Shown here: positions 53,416 through 60,529 of the stretch, piece after piece
How the letters are laid out: the number at the start of each line of letters is the position of its first letter
Numbering within the stretch: the stretch's first letter is position 1
Assembly (NCBI RefSeq): GCF_030815865.1
Contig: NZ_JAUSXI010000001.1
Coordinates: 558,001 to 622,000, forward strand
Direction of reading: 5' to 3'
DNA from: Arthrobacter globiformis
GTDB taxonomy: Bacteria > Actinomycetota > Actinomycetes > Actinomycetales > Micrococcaceae
DNA length: 64,000 bases
Made by a program: the position numbers and the translations under genes
Notes under the pieces: model-generated
Databases searched by the model: none
What the model was told of the DNA's origin: nothing
Seen by the model: the letters and a program-made list of their open reading frames with translations, nothing else

Positions 53416-55277
53416 CCACTCTTGAAACTCTGACCACCCTTGAACGTGAATCTGCCCTCACCGCCGGAAATGCGTCACCCCATCTCACACCCGAACGATG
53501 GGCTGCTGCCAACAGGCACCTGGTCCGCAAGGCGCTCGCCGAGTTCGCGCACGAGCGGATCCTGGTTCCGGAGCCGGTGGGTGAGAATGACAGGAACGGT
53601 GACGGCGGGTACCGGGTCCGGAGCGATGACGGCAGCGTTGAATACCGCTTCGCCGCCCGGATCCTGCAGCTGGACCACTGGTCCGTCGATGCGGACTCCA
53701 TTACCTGCAGCCGCGACGGGCAGGACGCCCCGCTGGATGCCCTGCGGTTCATCACCGAATTCTCCGGCACGCTGGGCATCCGCCAGGAGATGCTCCCCGT
53801 TTACCTCGAGGAGATCAGCAGCACGCTTGCCAGCCATGCGTTCAAGCAGTGGAAGGGCCAGCCGACGTCGGCCGAACTGGCAGCCGGCGTGACCCGCGGA
53901 GCGGACGTTGCCACGGACTTCCAGACGATTGAACGCAGCATGACCGAGGGGCACCCGTGCTTTGTGGCCAACAACGGCCGGCTGGGCTTCGGAATCGGTG
54001 ACTACCGTGCCTTCGCCCCGGAGGCTGGAGCCGCGGTGCAGCTGGAATGGATCGCGGTGCACCGCAGCAAAGCGGTTTTCACGTCCAGCGAAGGCCTGAA
54101 TTACGCTGCCCATCTTGAATCCGAACTGGGGGCGGGCGCGCTGGCTTACTTCGACGCCGAGCTCGGCGTACTCGGCCTCGACCCGGCCCAGTACTTCCTG
54201 ATGCCGGTGCACCCGTGGCAGTGGGAGAACAAGCTGACGGTCACGTTCGCGGCCGAAATAGCCCAGCGGCACATTGTCCACCTCGGAACGGGGACCGACA
54301 GCTACCAGGCGCAGCAGTCCATCCGCACGTTTTTCAACACGACGGCACCGGAGAAGACGTACGTGAAGACAGCCATGTCGGTTCTTAACATGGGGTTCAT
54401 GCGCGGGCTGTCGCCGCAGTACATGAAGGCAACGCCGGCGATCAATGACTGGCTCCAGGACCTGATCGCCGGTGACGACGCACTGCAGGGCCGGGGGCTC
54501 GCCATGATCCGCGAAGTGGCGGCCGTCGGCTACCACAACGGCTATTACGAGGCAGCCGCTGCGAAGGGCTCGCCGTACCGCAAGATGCTGTCCGCGCTGT
54601 GGCGGGAGAGCCCGCTGCCGCTGCTCAAGGACGGGCAGCAGCTGGCCACCATGGCCTCGCTTCTGCACGTTGACGCCGCGGGCAAACCCATGGTGTCCGC
54701 GCTGATCGAGCAGTCCGGCCTGGAGCCGGGGGCGTGGCTGCGGCAGTACTTCGAGGCCTACCTCATGCCGCTGGTGCACTGCCTGTACCGCTACGAGCTT
54801 GCCTTCATGCCCCACGGAGAGAACGTGATCCTGGTCCTCGAGAACGGCGTGCCGGTCCGCGCCGTCATGAAGGACATCGCGGAGGAGATTGTGGTGATGG
54901 GGGACAGGGTTGACCTGCCCGAAGCGGTGTCCCGGATCAAGGCGGACATTCCCGACGGCGACAAGGTCCTGTCCATCTTCACCGATGTGTTCGACTGCAT
55001 CTTCCGCTTCCTCGCCGCCCTCATGGAGGAAGACGGCCTACTCAGCGGCGATGAGTTCTGGCGCACGGTGGCAGCAGCGGTTCGCGACTACCAGGGTGAG
55101 CACCCGGAACTGGCAGACCAGTTTGCCCGTCACGATCTGTTCGCCCCGGACTTCGAGCTGTCCTGCCTGAACCGGCTGCAGCTGCGCAATAACCAGGAGA
55201 TGCTCGATCTGGGGGACCCGTCCGGGGGCCTGCAGAAGGCGGGAAGGCTCGCGAACCCGCTGGCCACCTTCGCCTAG
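53412..55277 (+). CDS. desD: NRPS-independent siderophore synthetase (IucA/IucC family, DesD-like)
   Basis: 621-residue adenylating synthetase that oligomerises and cyclises the N-hydroxy-acylcadaverine units, as in desferrioxamine. Conserved features: GHPCFVANNGRLGFG, LMPVHPWQWENKL, FFNTTAPEKTYVKTAMSVLNMGFMRG and HGENVILVLENGVPVRAVMKDIAEE. Only one synthetase is present, which argues for a desferrioxamine-type product rather than a citrate-based one such as arthrobactin. Start is GTG overlapping the desC stop. Confidence 0.93.
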   Translation: MTTLETLTTLERESALTAGNASPHLTPERWAAANRHLVRKALAEFAHERILVPEPVGENDRNGDGGYRVRSDDGSVEYRFAARILQLDHWSVDADSITCSRDGQDAPLDALRFITEFSGTLGIRQEMLPVYLEEISSTLASHAFKQWKGQPTSAELAAGVTRGADVATDFQTIERSMTEGHPCFVANNGRLGFGIGDYRAFAPEAGAAVQLEWIAVHRSKAVFTSSEGLNYAAHLESELGAGALAYFDAELGVLGLDPAQYFLMPVHPWQWENKLTVTFAAEIAQRHIVHLGTGTDSYQAQQSIRTFFNTTAPEKTYVKTAMSVLNMGFMRGLSPQYMKATPAINDWLQDLIAGDDALQGRGLAMIREVAAVGYHNGYYEAAAAKGSPYRKMLSALWRESPLPLLKDGQQLATMASLLHVDAAGKPMVSALIEQSGLEPGAWLRQYFEAYLMPLVHCLYRYELAFMPHGENVILVLENGVPVRAVMKDIAEEIVVMGDRVDLPEAVSRIKADIPDGDKVLSIFTDVFDCIFRFLAALMEEDGLLSGDEFWRTVAAAVRDYQGEHPELADQFARHDLFAPDFELSCLNRLQLRNNQEMLDLGDPSGGLQKAGRLANPLATFA

Positions 55278-55297
55278 TCCGGGGCTAGGCTGTTGGC

Positions 55298-56101
55298 ATG
55301 ACGCCCAACACCGCCAGACCCACTGCCCTCGTCACCGGTGCCACCGCCGGACTGGGCGCGGAATTCGCCCGCCAGCTTGCCGAACAGGGGAACAACCTCG
55401 TGCTAGTGGCCCGCGACACGGCACGGCTGCAGGCCACCGCGGACGAGCTGCAGCGGCGGTACGGAACCACGGCTGAGGTGCTGGCCGCGGACCTGACCGA
55501 TGACGGCGGCGTGGCCGCCGTCGTCGGACGTCTTTCCGACCCCTCACGGCCGGTGGACATGCTGGTGAACAACGCCGGAATCGGGCTGCTGCACAACTTC
55601 GACGAGAACCCGATCGAGGATGAGAAGAAGCACCTGAGGCTGCACGTGGAGACTGCCATGGAGCTCAGCCACGCCGCCCTCCAGGGCATGCTGGCCCGCG
55701 GCTCCGGCCGAATAATCAACGTTGCCAGCGTGGCGGCTTTCCTGCCGCGCGGTTCCTACTCGGCGGCGAAGGCCTGGCTGCTCAGCTTCAGCCGCTGGGC
55801 GAACCTCGCCTACTCACCCCGCGGCGTGACGGTGACCGCCGTCTGCCCCGGTTTTGTCCACACCGAGTTCCATGACCGGATGGGGATGGACAAGTCCGTG
55901 GCCCCGGGCTGGACGTGGCTGCGGCCGGGGCGCGTGGTCCGCGAAGCGCTGGCGGACAATGAGCGCGGCAAGGCTGTTTCCATCCCTACCAAGCGCTACA
56001 AAGTGCTGGCCGCCGTCGCCCGCGTGGTGCCGGACAGGTTTACGGCCGGGCCGCCGCGCCGGCCGCAGGAGCCGGGCGTCGGTTCCGCCGCGAGCGGATA
56101 A
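55298..56101 (+). CDS. Short-chain dehydrogenase/reductase
   Basis: 267-residue classical SDR: cofactor motif TGATAGLGAEFARQLAEQG, NNAGIG, and catalytic Ser (INVASVAAF) with YxxxK as GSYSAAKAW. Substrate unknown. Its last 62 bases overlap the 3' end of the convergent FUSC-type gene, so the two transcripts share opposite-strand coding sequence. Confidence 0.92.
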   Translation: MTPNTARPTALVTGATAGLGAEFARQLAEQGNNLVLVARDTARLQATADELQRRYGTTAEVLAADLTDDGGVAAVVGRLSDPSRPVDMLVNNAGIGLLHNFDENPIEDEKKHLRLHVETAMELSHAALQGMLARGSGRIINVASVAAFLPRGSYSAAKAWLLSFSRWANLAYSPRGVTVTAVCPGFVHTEFHDRMGMDKSVAPGWTWLRPGRVVREALADNERGKAVSIPTKRYKVLAAVARVVPDRFTAGPPRRPQEPGVGSAASG

Positions 56102-57125
56102 GCACCACCACGAGGATTCCGACGCCGGCCCCCACCACCGTTTCGACGGCGCGTTCGATGATCAGCACTTGTGGGTCGGCCGGCGCCGCCAGCTGGGTCA
56201 TCAGCAGGATGACCGGAGTGAACCAGACCATGGCCAGCCCGTAGTGCCGGGTCATGAACAGCTCGGTGCCGAACTGGAAGACGATTACCAGCAGCGCCAG
56301 CACCGCGGCCTCCGCTCCGGGGAAAAAGTGCAGCGGAGCCCAGGGGCCCGGCAGAAGTACGACGGCGACCAGCACCAGCCCCAGGAACGTCCCCATGATC
56401 CTGTGGATGCCGCGGTGGACGCTGCTGGGCAGGTCCGCGCCGGCGAGGGGAACCGCGGCGGCCGCCATCGCCCAGTGCGGGTGGCCGCTTCCGGTCAGGA
56501 CGCCGATGGTGCCGGCGGCACCGACAGCGAGCACGTAGCGGGCGGCATGGACCGCCGCGTGGCGCCGGAAGGTTCCGTGGAGGCGGACTGCAGGACGCGC
56601 CGCGCCAGGGTGCCAGGCCCTGCCGCGGACCCAGCCGCCGAATCCCACCAGCAAGGAGAACGCCGCGGCGCTGCCGGCGATAAGCAGCGCAACATACCAG
56701 GGCACGGCGGTGGGAACGGATGCGCTGGCGCCCAGGGCGAGGATCCCGAAGAAGGGGCCGTTGGGCCGCAGCCGCACCTTGTCAGAATAGACAGACCCCA
56801 CGCCCGCCAGCAGGGCTTCGACGCCCACGAGCCACCAGGAGTGCAGGCCGTTGGCGGACAGGACCACGCCCACGGTCACGCCAGAAAGCAGGACCAGTGC
56901 CGCCTGGAATTGGTGCTTGAGCCGGAGCTGGTGCGGCTCGGAGCGCCCGTACATGCCGGTCAGTGCGCCGAACACGGCATAGATGGTGAGCTCCGGCCGG
57001 CCGAGGAGCAACAGGACGAGGGAGGGGACGGCCACGCTGATGGCCACGCGCCATGCCGAGAGGTGGTCGTTATTGGCGGGGCCCAGGCTGTGCAGCTGCC
57101 GCAGGTGGTGCACCACAGACTGCAC
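56040..57125 (-). CDS. FUSC-family membrane protein (aromatic-acid-exporter-like)
   Basis: About 361 residues, two blocks of several hydrophobic segments with a short charged middle (VRGRAWHPGAARPAVRLHGTFRRHAAVHAARY). The C-terminal block fits the FUSC/YccS half seen in aromatic-acid efflux proteins: IHRIMGTFLGLVLVAVVLL and AVETVVGAGVGILVVVLI. Start is taken as the GTG with AAAGGGG eight bases upstream; several other GTG codons lie near. Export substrate unknown. Confidence 0.8.
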   Translation of the reverse strand: MQSVVHHLRQLHSLGPANNDHLSAWRVAISVAVPSLVLLLLGRPELTIYAVFGALTGMYGRSEPHQLRLKHQFQAALVLLSGVTVGVVLSANGLHSWWLVGVEALLAGVGSVYSDKVRLRPNGPFFGILALGASASVPTAVPWYVALLIAGSAAAFSLLVGFGGWVRGRAWHPGAARPAVRLHGTFRRHAAVHAARYVLAVGAAGTIGVLTGSGHPHWAMAAAAVPLAGADLPSSVHRGIHRIMGTFLGLVLVAVVLLPGPWAPLHFFPGAEAAVLALLVIVFQFGTELFMTRHYGLAMVWFTPVILLMTQLAAPADPQVLIIERAVETVVGAGVGILVVVLIRSRRNRRPAPAAGAAARP

Positions 57126-57226
57126 CGGCACGACCCCTTTCACCCTACGAAGGTAGCACCGCCGCAAAGTTCTCACCGCGTGCTGCGTCACAAAGTGAGA
57201 CGAGCAACAGGCCGGGCAGCGCGAAA

Positions 57227-57268
57227 GCCCGCCCGGCATGCCCCAGAGGTGGGGAATGCCGGACGGGC
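57227..57268 (-). terminator. Hairpin downstream of the MFS transporter gene
   Basis: Eighteen-base arms matching at 16 positions (GCCCGCCCGGCATGCCCC and GGGGAATGCCGGACGGGC) with a 6-base loop, between the MFS stop and the FUSC-type gene. No T-run. Confidence 0.7.
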
Positions 57269-57295
57269 CTTCATCAGCGTCAGCCTTTTGCGCCG

Positions 57296-58924
57296 TCAGG
57301 CGCCGGCGGGCACCTTATTCAGTTCGTCGTCGAGTTCCTCGTCCAGATCACTTTCCTTACCCAAATCCCTGTTCAGTTCATCGGCGGTCTCGAACGGCAG
57401 CTCGTCGAGGTCGATCAGCGGGTTCTCGTCCTGGGTGGCCACCAGTTCACGGGCCTCCGCCGGGGTGTCCACGCTGGGCATGGAGCCGGGCAGCGGGCGC
57501 TGGGCAGATTCCTTGAGGAAGTAGATGGCCACGGCCCCAACGGCCGAGGTGGCCATCAGGTAGTAGGCAGGCATCATGTCGTTGCCGGTGGCGCTTATCA
57601 GGGCAGCCACGATGAACGGCGTTGTGCCGCCGAAGATTGCCACGGAGAAGTTGTAGGCAATGCCCATGGCGCCGTAGCGGCTGGCCGTGGGGAACTGCGC
57701 CGGCAGTGCCGAGGCGAGGTTCGCAACGTAGAAGGCCACGGGGAACGCGATCAGCGACAGGCCGGCCAGGGTTGACCAGATGCTGCCGATGCCGATCAGC
57801 ATGAAGGCCGGGGCAGCCAGGATCACGGTGCTGACGGCGCCGATCCAGAGAACCGGGCGGCGGCCGATGCGGTCCGAGAGCTTGCCCGTCAGCGGAATGC
57901 AAAGGCTCATGACCACGAGGACGGGGATGGTGAGCAGCGTGCCGTGGACGGGGTCGTAGCCCTTGGACTCGGTGAGGTAGGTGGGCATGTAGGAGGTCAG
58001 CGCGTAGCCGGCGGTGTTGGCCGCGGCCACGAGGATCATCGCAACGATGATGGAGCGCCAGTAGGCCTTGACGATTCCTACCGGGCCCTTTGCTGCAGCC
58101 TCATCACCGGCGGCAGCGTCCTTGGCGAGTTCCTCCTGGGCGTCCAGGGTGGCCTGGAACTGCGGGGACTCTTCAATCTTGCTTCGGAAGTACACGGCAA
58201 TCAGGCCCAGGGGACCGGCGATCAGGAACGGCAGGCGCCAGCCCCAATCCTCCATTGCGGCCTGGCCCAGCGTCAGCTGCAGCACGGACACCAGCGCGGC
58301 GCCCAGGGCGAAGCCGAGGTAGCTGCCCATGTCCAGGAAGCTGGCGAAGAAGCCGCGGCGTTTGTCCGGCGAGTACTCGCTCACAAAAGTGGTGGCACCG
58401 GCGTATTCGCCGCCGGTGGAGAAGCCCTGCACGAGCTTGAGGACCACCAGGAGGGCCGCTGCCCACATGCCGATCTGTGCGTAGCCGGGCAGCAGGCCGA
58501 CGGCGAAGGTGCTCGCCGCCATCAGCATCAGCGTGGCCGCGAGGACTTTCTGGCGGCCCACCTTGTCGCCAAGCCAGCCGAACACGACGCCGCCGAGCGG
58601 GCGGGCGATGAAGGTGGCAGCGAACGTGCCCAGGAGGAACAGCGTCTGCACGCTCTTGTCGGCCTCCGGCAGGAACACCGGACCCATGGTGGTGATGAGG
58701 TAGCCGAATACGCCGACGTCGTACCACTCCATGGTGTTGCCCACGATGGTGCCGCCGAGGGCCTTCTTGAGCATGGGCTGGTCTACGACGTTAACGTCGG
58801 ATACCTTGAGCCGGCGCCGCGCGAGCAGCTTTGGTTTCTTCGCACTCTGGGGTGCGGCCTGGTCGGTTCCGCTGGCGTTCCTGGCGCCTGCTGAAGAGTC
58901 GGTCGTGCTTCGGTCTGTGGGCAT
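57296..58924 (-). CDS. MFS transporter, metabolite:H+ symporter type (ProP/ShiA-like)
   Basis: About 542 residues with twelve hydrophobic segments. Family motifs: VGNTMEWYDVGVFGYL, RPLGGVVFGWLGDKVGRQKVL and LTGKLSDRIGRRPVLWIG. ProP/ShiA/KgtP-like members take up proline/betaine, shikimate or dicarboxylates with protons. N-terminal 45 and C-terminal 60 residues are acidic and unstructured. The second ATG is preferred because AGGAG stands eight bases before it. Substrate not determinable from sequence. Confidence 0.9.
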   Translation of the reverse strand: MPTDRSTTDSSAGARNASGTDQAAPQSAKKPKLLARRRLKVSDVNVVDQPMLKKALGGTIVGNTMEWYDVGVFGYLITTMGPVFLPEADKSVQTLFLLGTFAATFIARPLGGVVFGWLGDKVGRQKVLAATLMLMAASTFAVGLLPGYAQIGMWAAALLVVLKLVQGFSTGGEYAGATTFVSEYSPDKRRGFFASFLDMGSYLGFALGAALVSVLQLTLGQAAMEDWGWRLPFLIAGPLGLIAVYFRSKIEESPQFQATLDAQEELAKDAAAGDEAAAKGPVGIVKAYWRSIIVAMILVAAANTAGYALTSYMPTYLTESKGYDPVHGTLLTIPVLVVMSLCIPLTGKLSDRIGRRPVLWIGAVSTVILAAPAFMLIGIGSIWSTLAGLSLIAFPVAFYVANLASALPAQFPTASRYGAMGIAYNFSVAIFGGTTPFIVAALISATGNDMMPAYYLMATSAVGAVAIYFLKESAQRPLPGSMPSVDTPAEARELVATQDENPLIDLDELPFETADELNRDLGKESDLDEELDDELNKVPAGA

Positions 58925-59374
58925 TTGGGCAACTCCTGTGGAGGTCATTTGCTTGCGACTTATAGCTGCCCCGCTCCGGGCAGGCCTTCAATTTTACGTG
59001 ATTTCCATGGGTTTCGAGAGTTCGGTGCCGTATGATCGCCCGGTTTAGGGGGCAAAACGGCGTTGAAGTCAGATTTGTTTTGGCCAATCTGGCCCCGCCA
59101 TCCTGCGGATTTTCCGCGGCCCGGGCGATCGTTATCACCTTTTTCTGGAACAGGGCTCTTCGGACCCCATTTCGCCCGGATTCCGGCGCTCCTGGCGCCC
59201 CGATTCCGGCGCTGCTCGGCGACGTGCAACAACCGCCGATTGAACCGTTCAACCGCGGTACTCGTCTGATTGGTTAGGTCCAGGTTTAGGACCCGGGACG
59301 GTGGACCGGGAGGCCGGGACTGAGAGTTCATAACTTCCAGACGGTTTATATGACTTCCAGACAGGGTGTTCGCC
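58925..59374. other. 450-bp intergenic region without a convincing gene
   Basis: Codon-like structure is poor on both strands and I see no convincing gene. Features present are a direct repeat ACTTCCAGAC at 59333-59342 and 59353-59362, i.e. two full helical turns apart and within 45 bp of the DUF2231 start, and a duplicated GATTCCGGCGCT-like segment around 59180-59215. The paired decamers could bind a regulator. Confidence 0.5.
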
Positions 59375-59881
59375 ATGGACTACGAGATCAGCGGTCTGCC
59401 GATGCATGTGTTGCTCGTCCACGCCACGGTGGTCTTCGTTCCGTTGGCGGCCCTTTGCACGCTGCTCAGCCTTCTCTGGCCCGCCGCCCGACGGCGTTTG
59501 GGGATCGTCACGCCGCTGGTCGCCCTGTTGGCGCTTGTCCTGGTGCCGGTCACTGTGGCGGCCGGCGCCTGGCTGCTGGACCGTGTTGATGCCACGCCGC
59601 GGATCAATGCCCATATGCAGCTTGCCGGGATGCTCCTGCCGTGGGTGGTGGGTGTGTTCCTTGTTGCCCTCGCCCAGTGGCTGTGGTTCCGGTACGGCGC
59701 CACACAGGCAGAGGGGATGAGGCGGCGAATGGGCGCCGCCGGGTCCCGCATCGCGGGGATTGTCGCCGTCGTGGTCGCCCTGGTGCTTTGCGGCGGTGCG
59801 GTGGCCACTGTGGCGCTGATCGGGGAGTCGGGGTCCAGAGCGGTATGGGAAGGATCCTTCCGGACCGGGGCCGAGGACTAA
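59375..59881 (+). CDS. DUF2231 membrane protein
   Basis: About 168 residues with four hydrophobic segments. The DUF2231 pattern is clear at the N-terminus (PMHVLLVHATVVFVPLAALCTLLSLLWP) with the conserved HxxLVHxP-like histidine pair, plus INAHMQLAGMLLPWVVGVFLVA. Members are small membrane proteins of unknown role, sometimes linked to heme or copper proteins. The ATG or a GTG three codons earlier could start it. Confidence 0.85.
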   Translation: MDYEISGLPMHVLLVHATVVFVPLAALCTLLSLLWPAARRRLGIVTPLVALLALVLVPVTVAAGAWLLDRVDATPRINAHMQLAGMLLPWVVGVFLVALAQWLWFRYGATQAEGMRRRMGAAGSRIAGIVAVVVALVLCGGAVATVALIGESGSRAVWEGSFRTGAED

Positions 59882-59968
59882 GAAGATCTCTTCCCGGGCG
59901 GCGTGTTTCTGCCTAAGGTGGACCCATGGGAACACTGATCTTCGAGTAATGGACGCGCCATGGCGGCA

Positions 59969-60015
59969 CCAGTCCACTGTCGACCAGTCCACTGTTGGGC
60001 AGTTCACTGTTGGCC
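59969..60015. repeat. Three imperfect tandem 16-bp repeats
   Basis: Consecutive copies of a CCAGTCCACTGTTGGG-like unit (third copy CAGTTCACTGTTGGCC), in the 295-bp gap after the DUF2231 gene. Nearby, GCTTCTTCGCT also occurs twice. No gene is visible in this gap. Could be regulatory for the following small gene or simply slippage. Confidence 0.6.
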
Positions 60016-60176
60016 GCCGTGCCCGGCATTCACCGCCGCAACTAACTCCGCCTGTTCAGGTTTCTGCCTTCGCAATGCTTCTTCGCTGAAGCAGGGCTTC
60101 TTCGCTATCCGGTAACGGCGGAATTACGGATCTAAATATGGGGAACACTTCATTTCATCGCGGAAGGGAAGAACAA

Positions 60177-60437
60177 ATGGCCGACTCCCACAACGGAAGC
60201 AGCATCAAGCCGGATGTCGCTGCGCATCTGGCGGAATCAATGGACACGCCGGCGCTGCCTACTCCCGAGACCCTGGCCGTAACCGCGGCAATGGGCGGGG
60301 CAAAGCAGTGGCCGGATGGCAACGGCAAACGGCGCCACCCCAAGGAACACGGCGCAAGCCCCGGCCGCGTGGGACAGGGCGCTGCTGTGACAGCAATCCA
60401 CCGGACCGGCCGTCCGCAGATGCCGCACTCGTCCTGA
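60177..60437 (+). CDS. Small hypothetical protein
   Basis: An 86-residue protein from the ATG preceded by GGGAAG (an upstream in-frame start is less well placed). Hydrophilic, with DVAAHLAESMDTPALPTPETLAVTAAMGG followed by a basic Gly/Lys/Arg-rich tail (KQWPDGNGKRRHPKEHG). No family recognised. A terminator shared with the convergent ligD follows. Confidence 0.55.
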   Translation: MADSHNGSSIKPDVAAHLAESMDTPALPTPETLAVTAAMGGAKQWPDGNGKRRHPKEHGASPGRVGQGAAVTAIHRTGRPQMPHSS

Positions 60438-60457
60438 CCAGCCGAAAATACGAACCG

Positions 60458-60490
60458 CCTGGCGACGCCCGAAATTCGTGCGTCGCCAGG
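60458..60490. terminator. Bidirectional terminator between the small gene and ligD
   Basis: Perfect 11-base arms (CCTGGCGACGC and GCGTCGCCAGG), flanked by AAAATA on the left and TATTTT on the right, so both directions have a short T-tract. Lies between the convergent stops. Confidence 0.85.
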
Positions 60491-60529
60491 TATTTTCATG
60501 TGGCGACTCAGACAATCAGGGCTGGTTCT

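Noticed and set aside
58960..59376. Open frame of 138 codons on the minus strand between MFS and DUF2231 genes
   Set aside because: Basic, low-complexity translation with no motif, no ribosome-binding site, and poor codon use.
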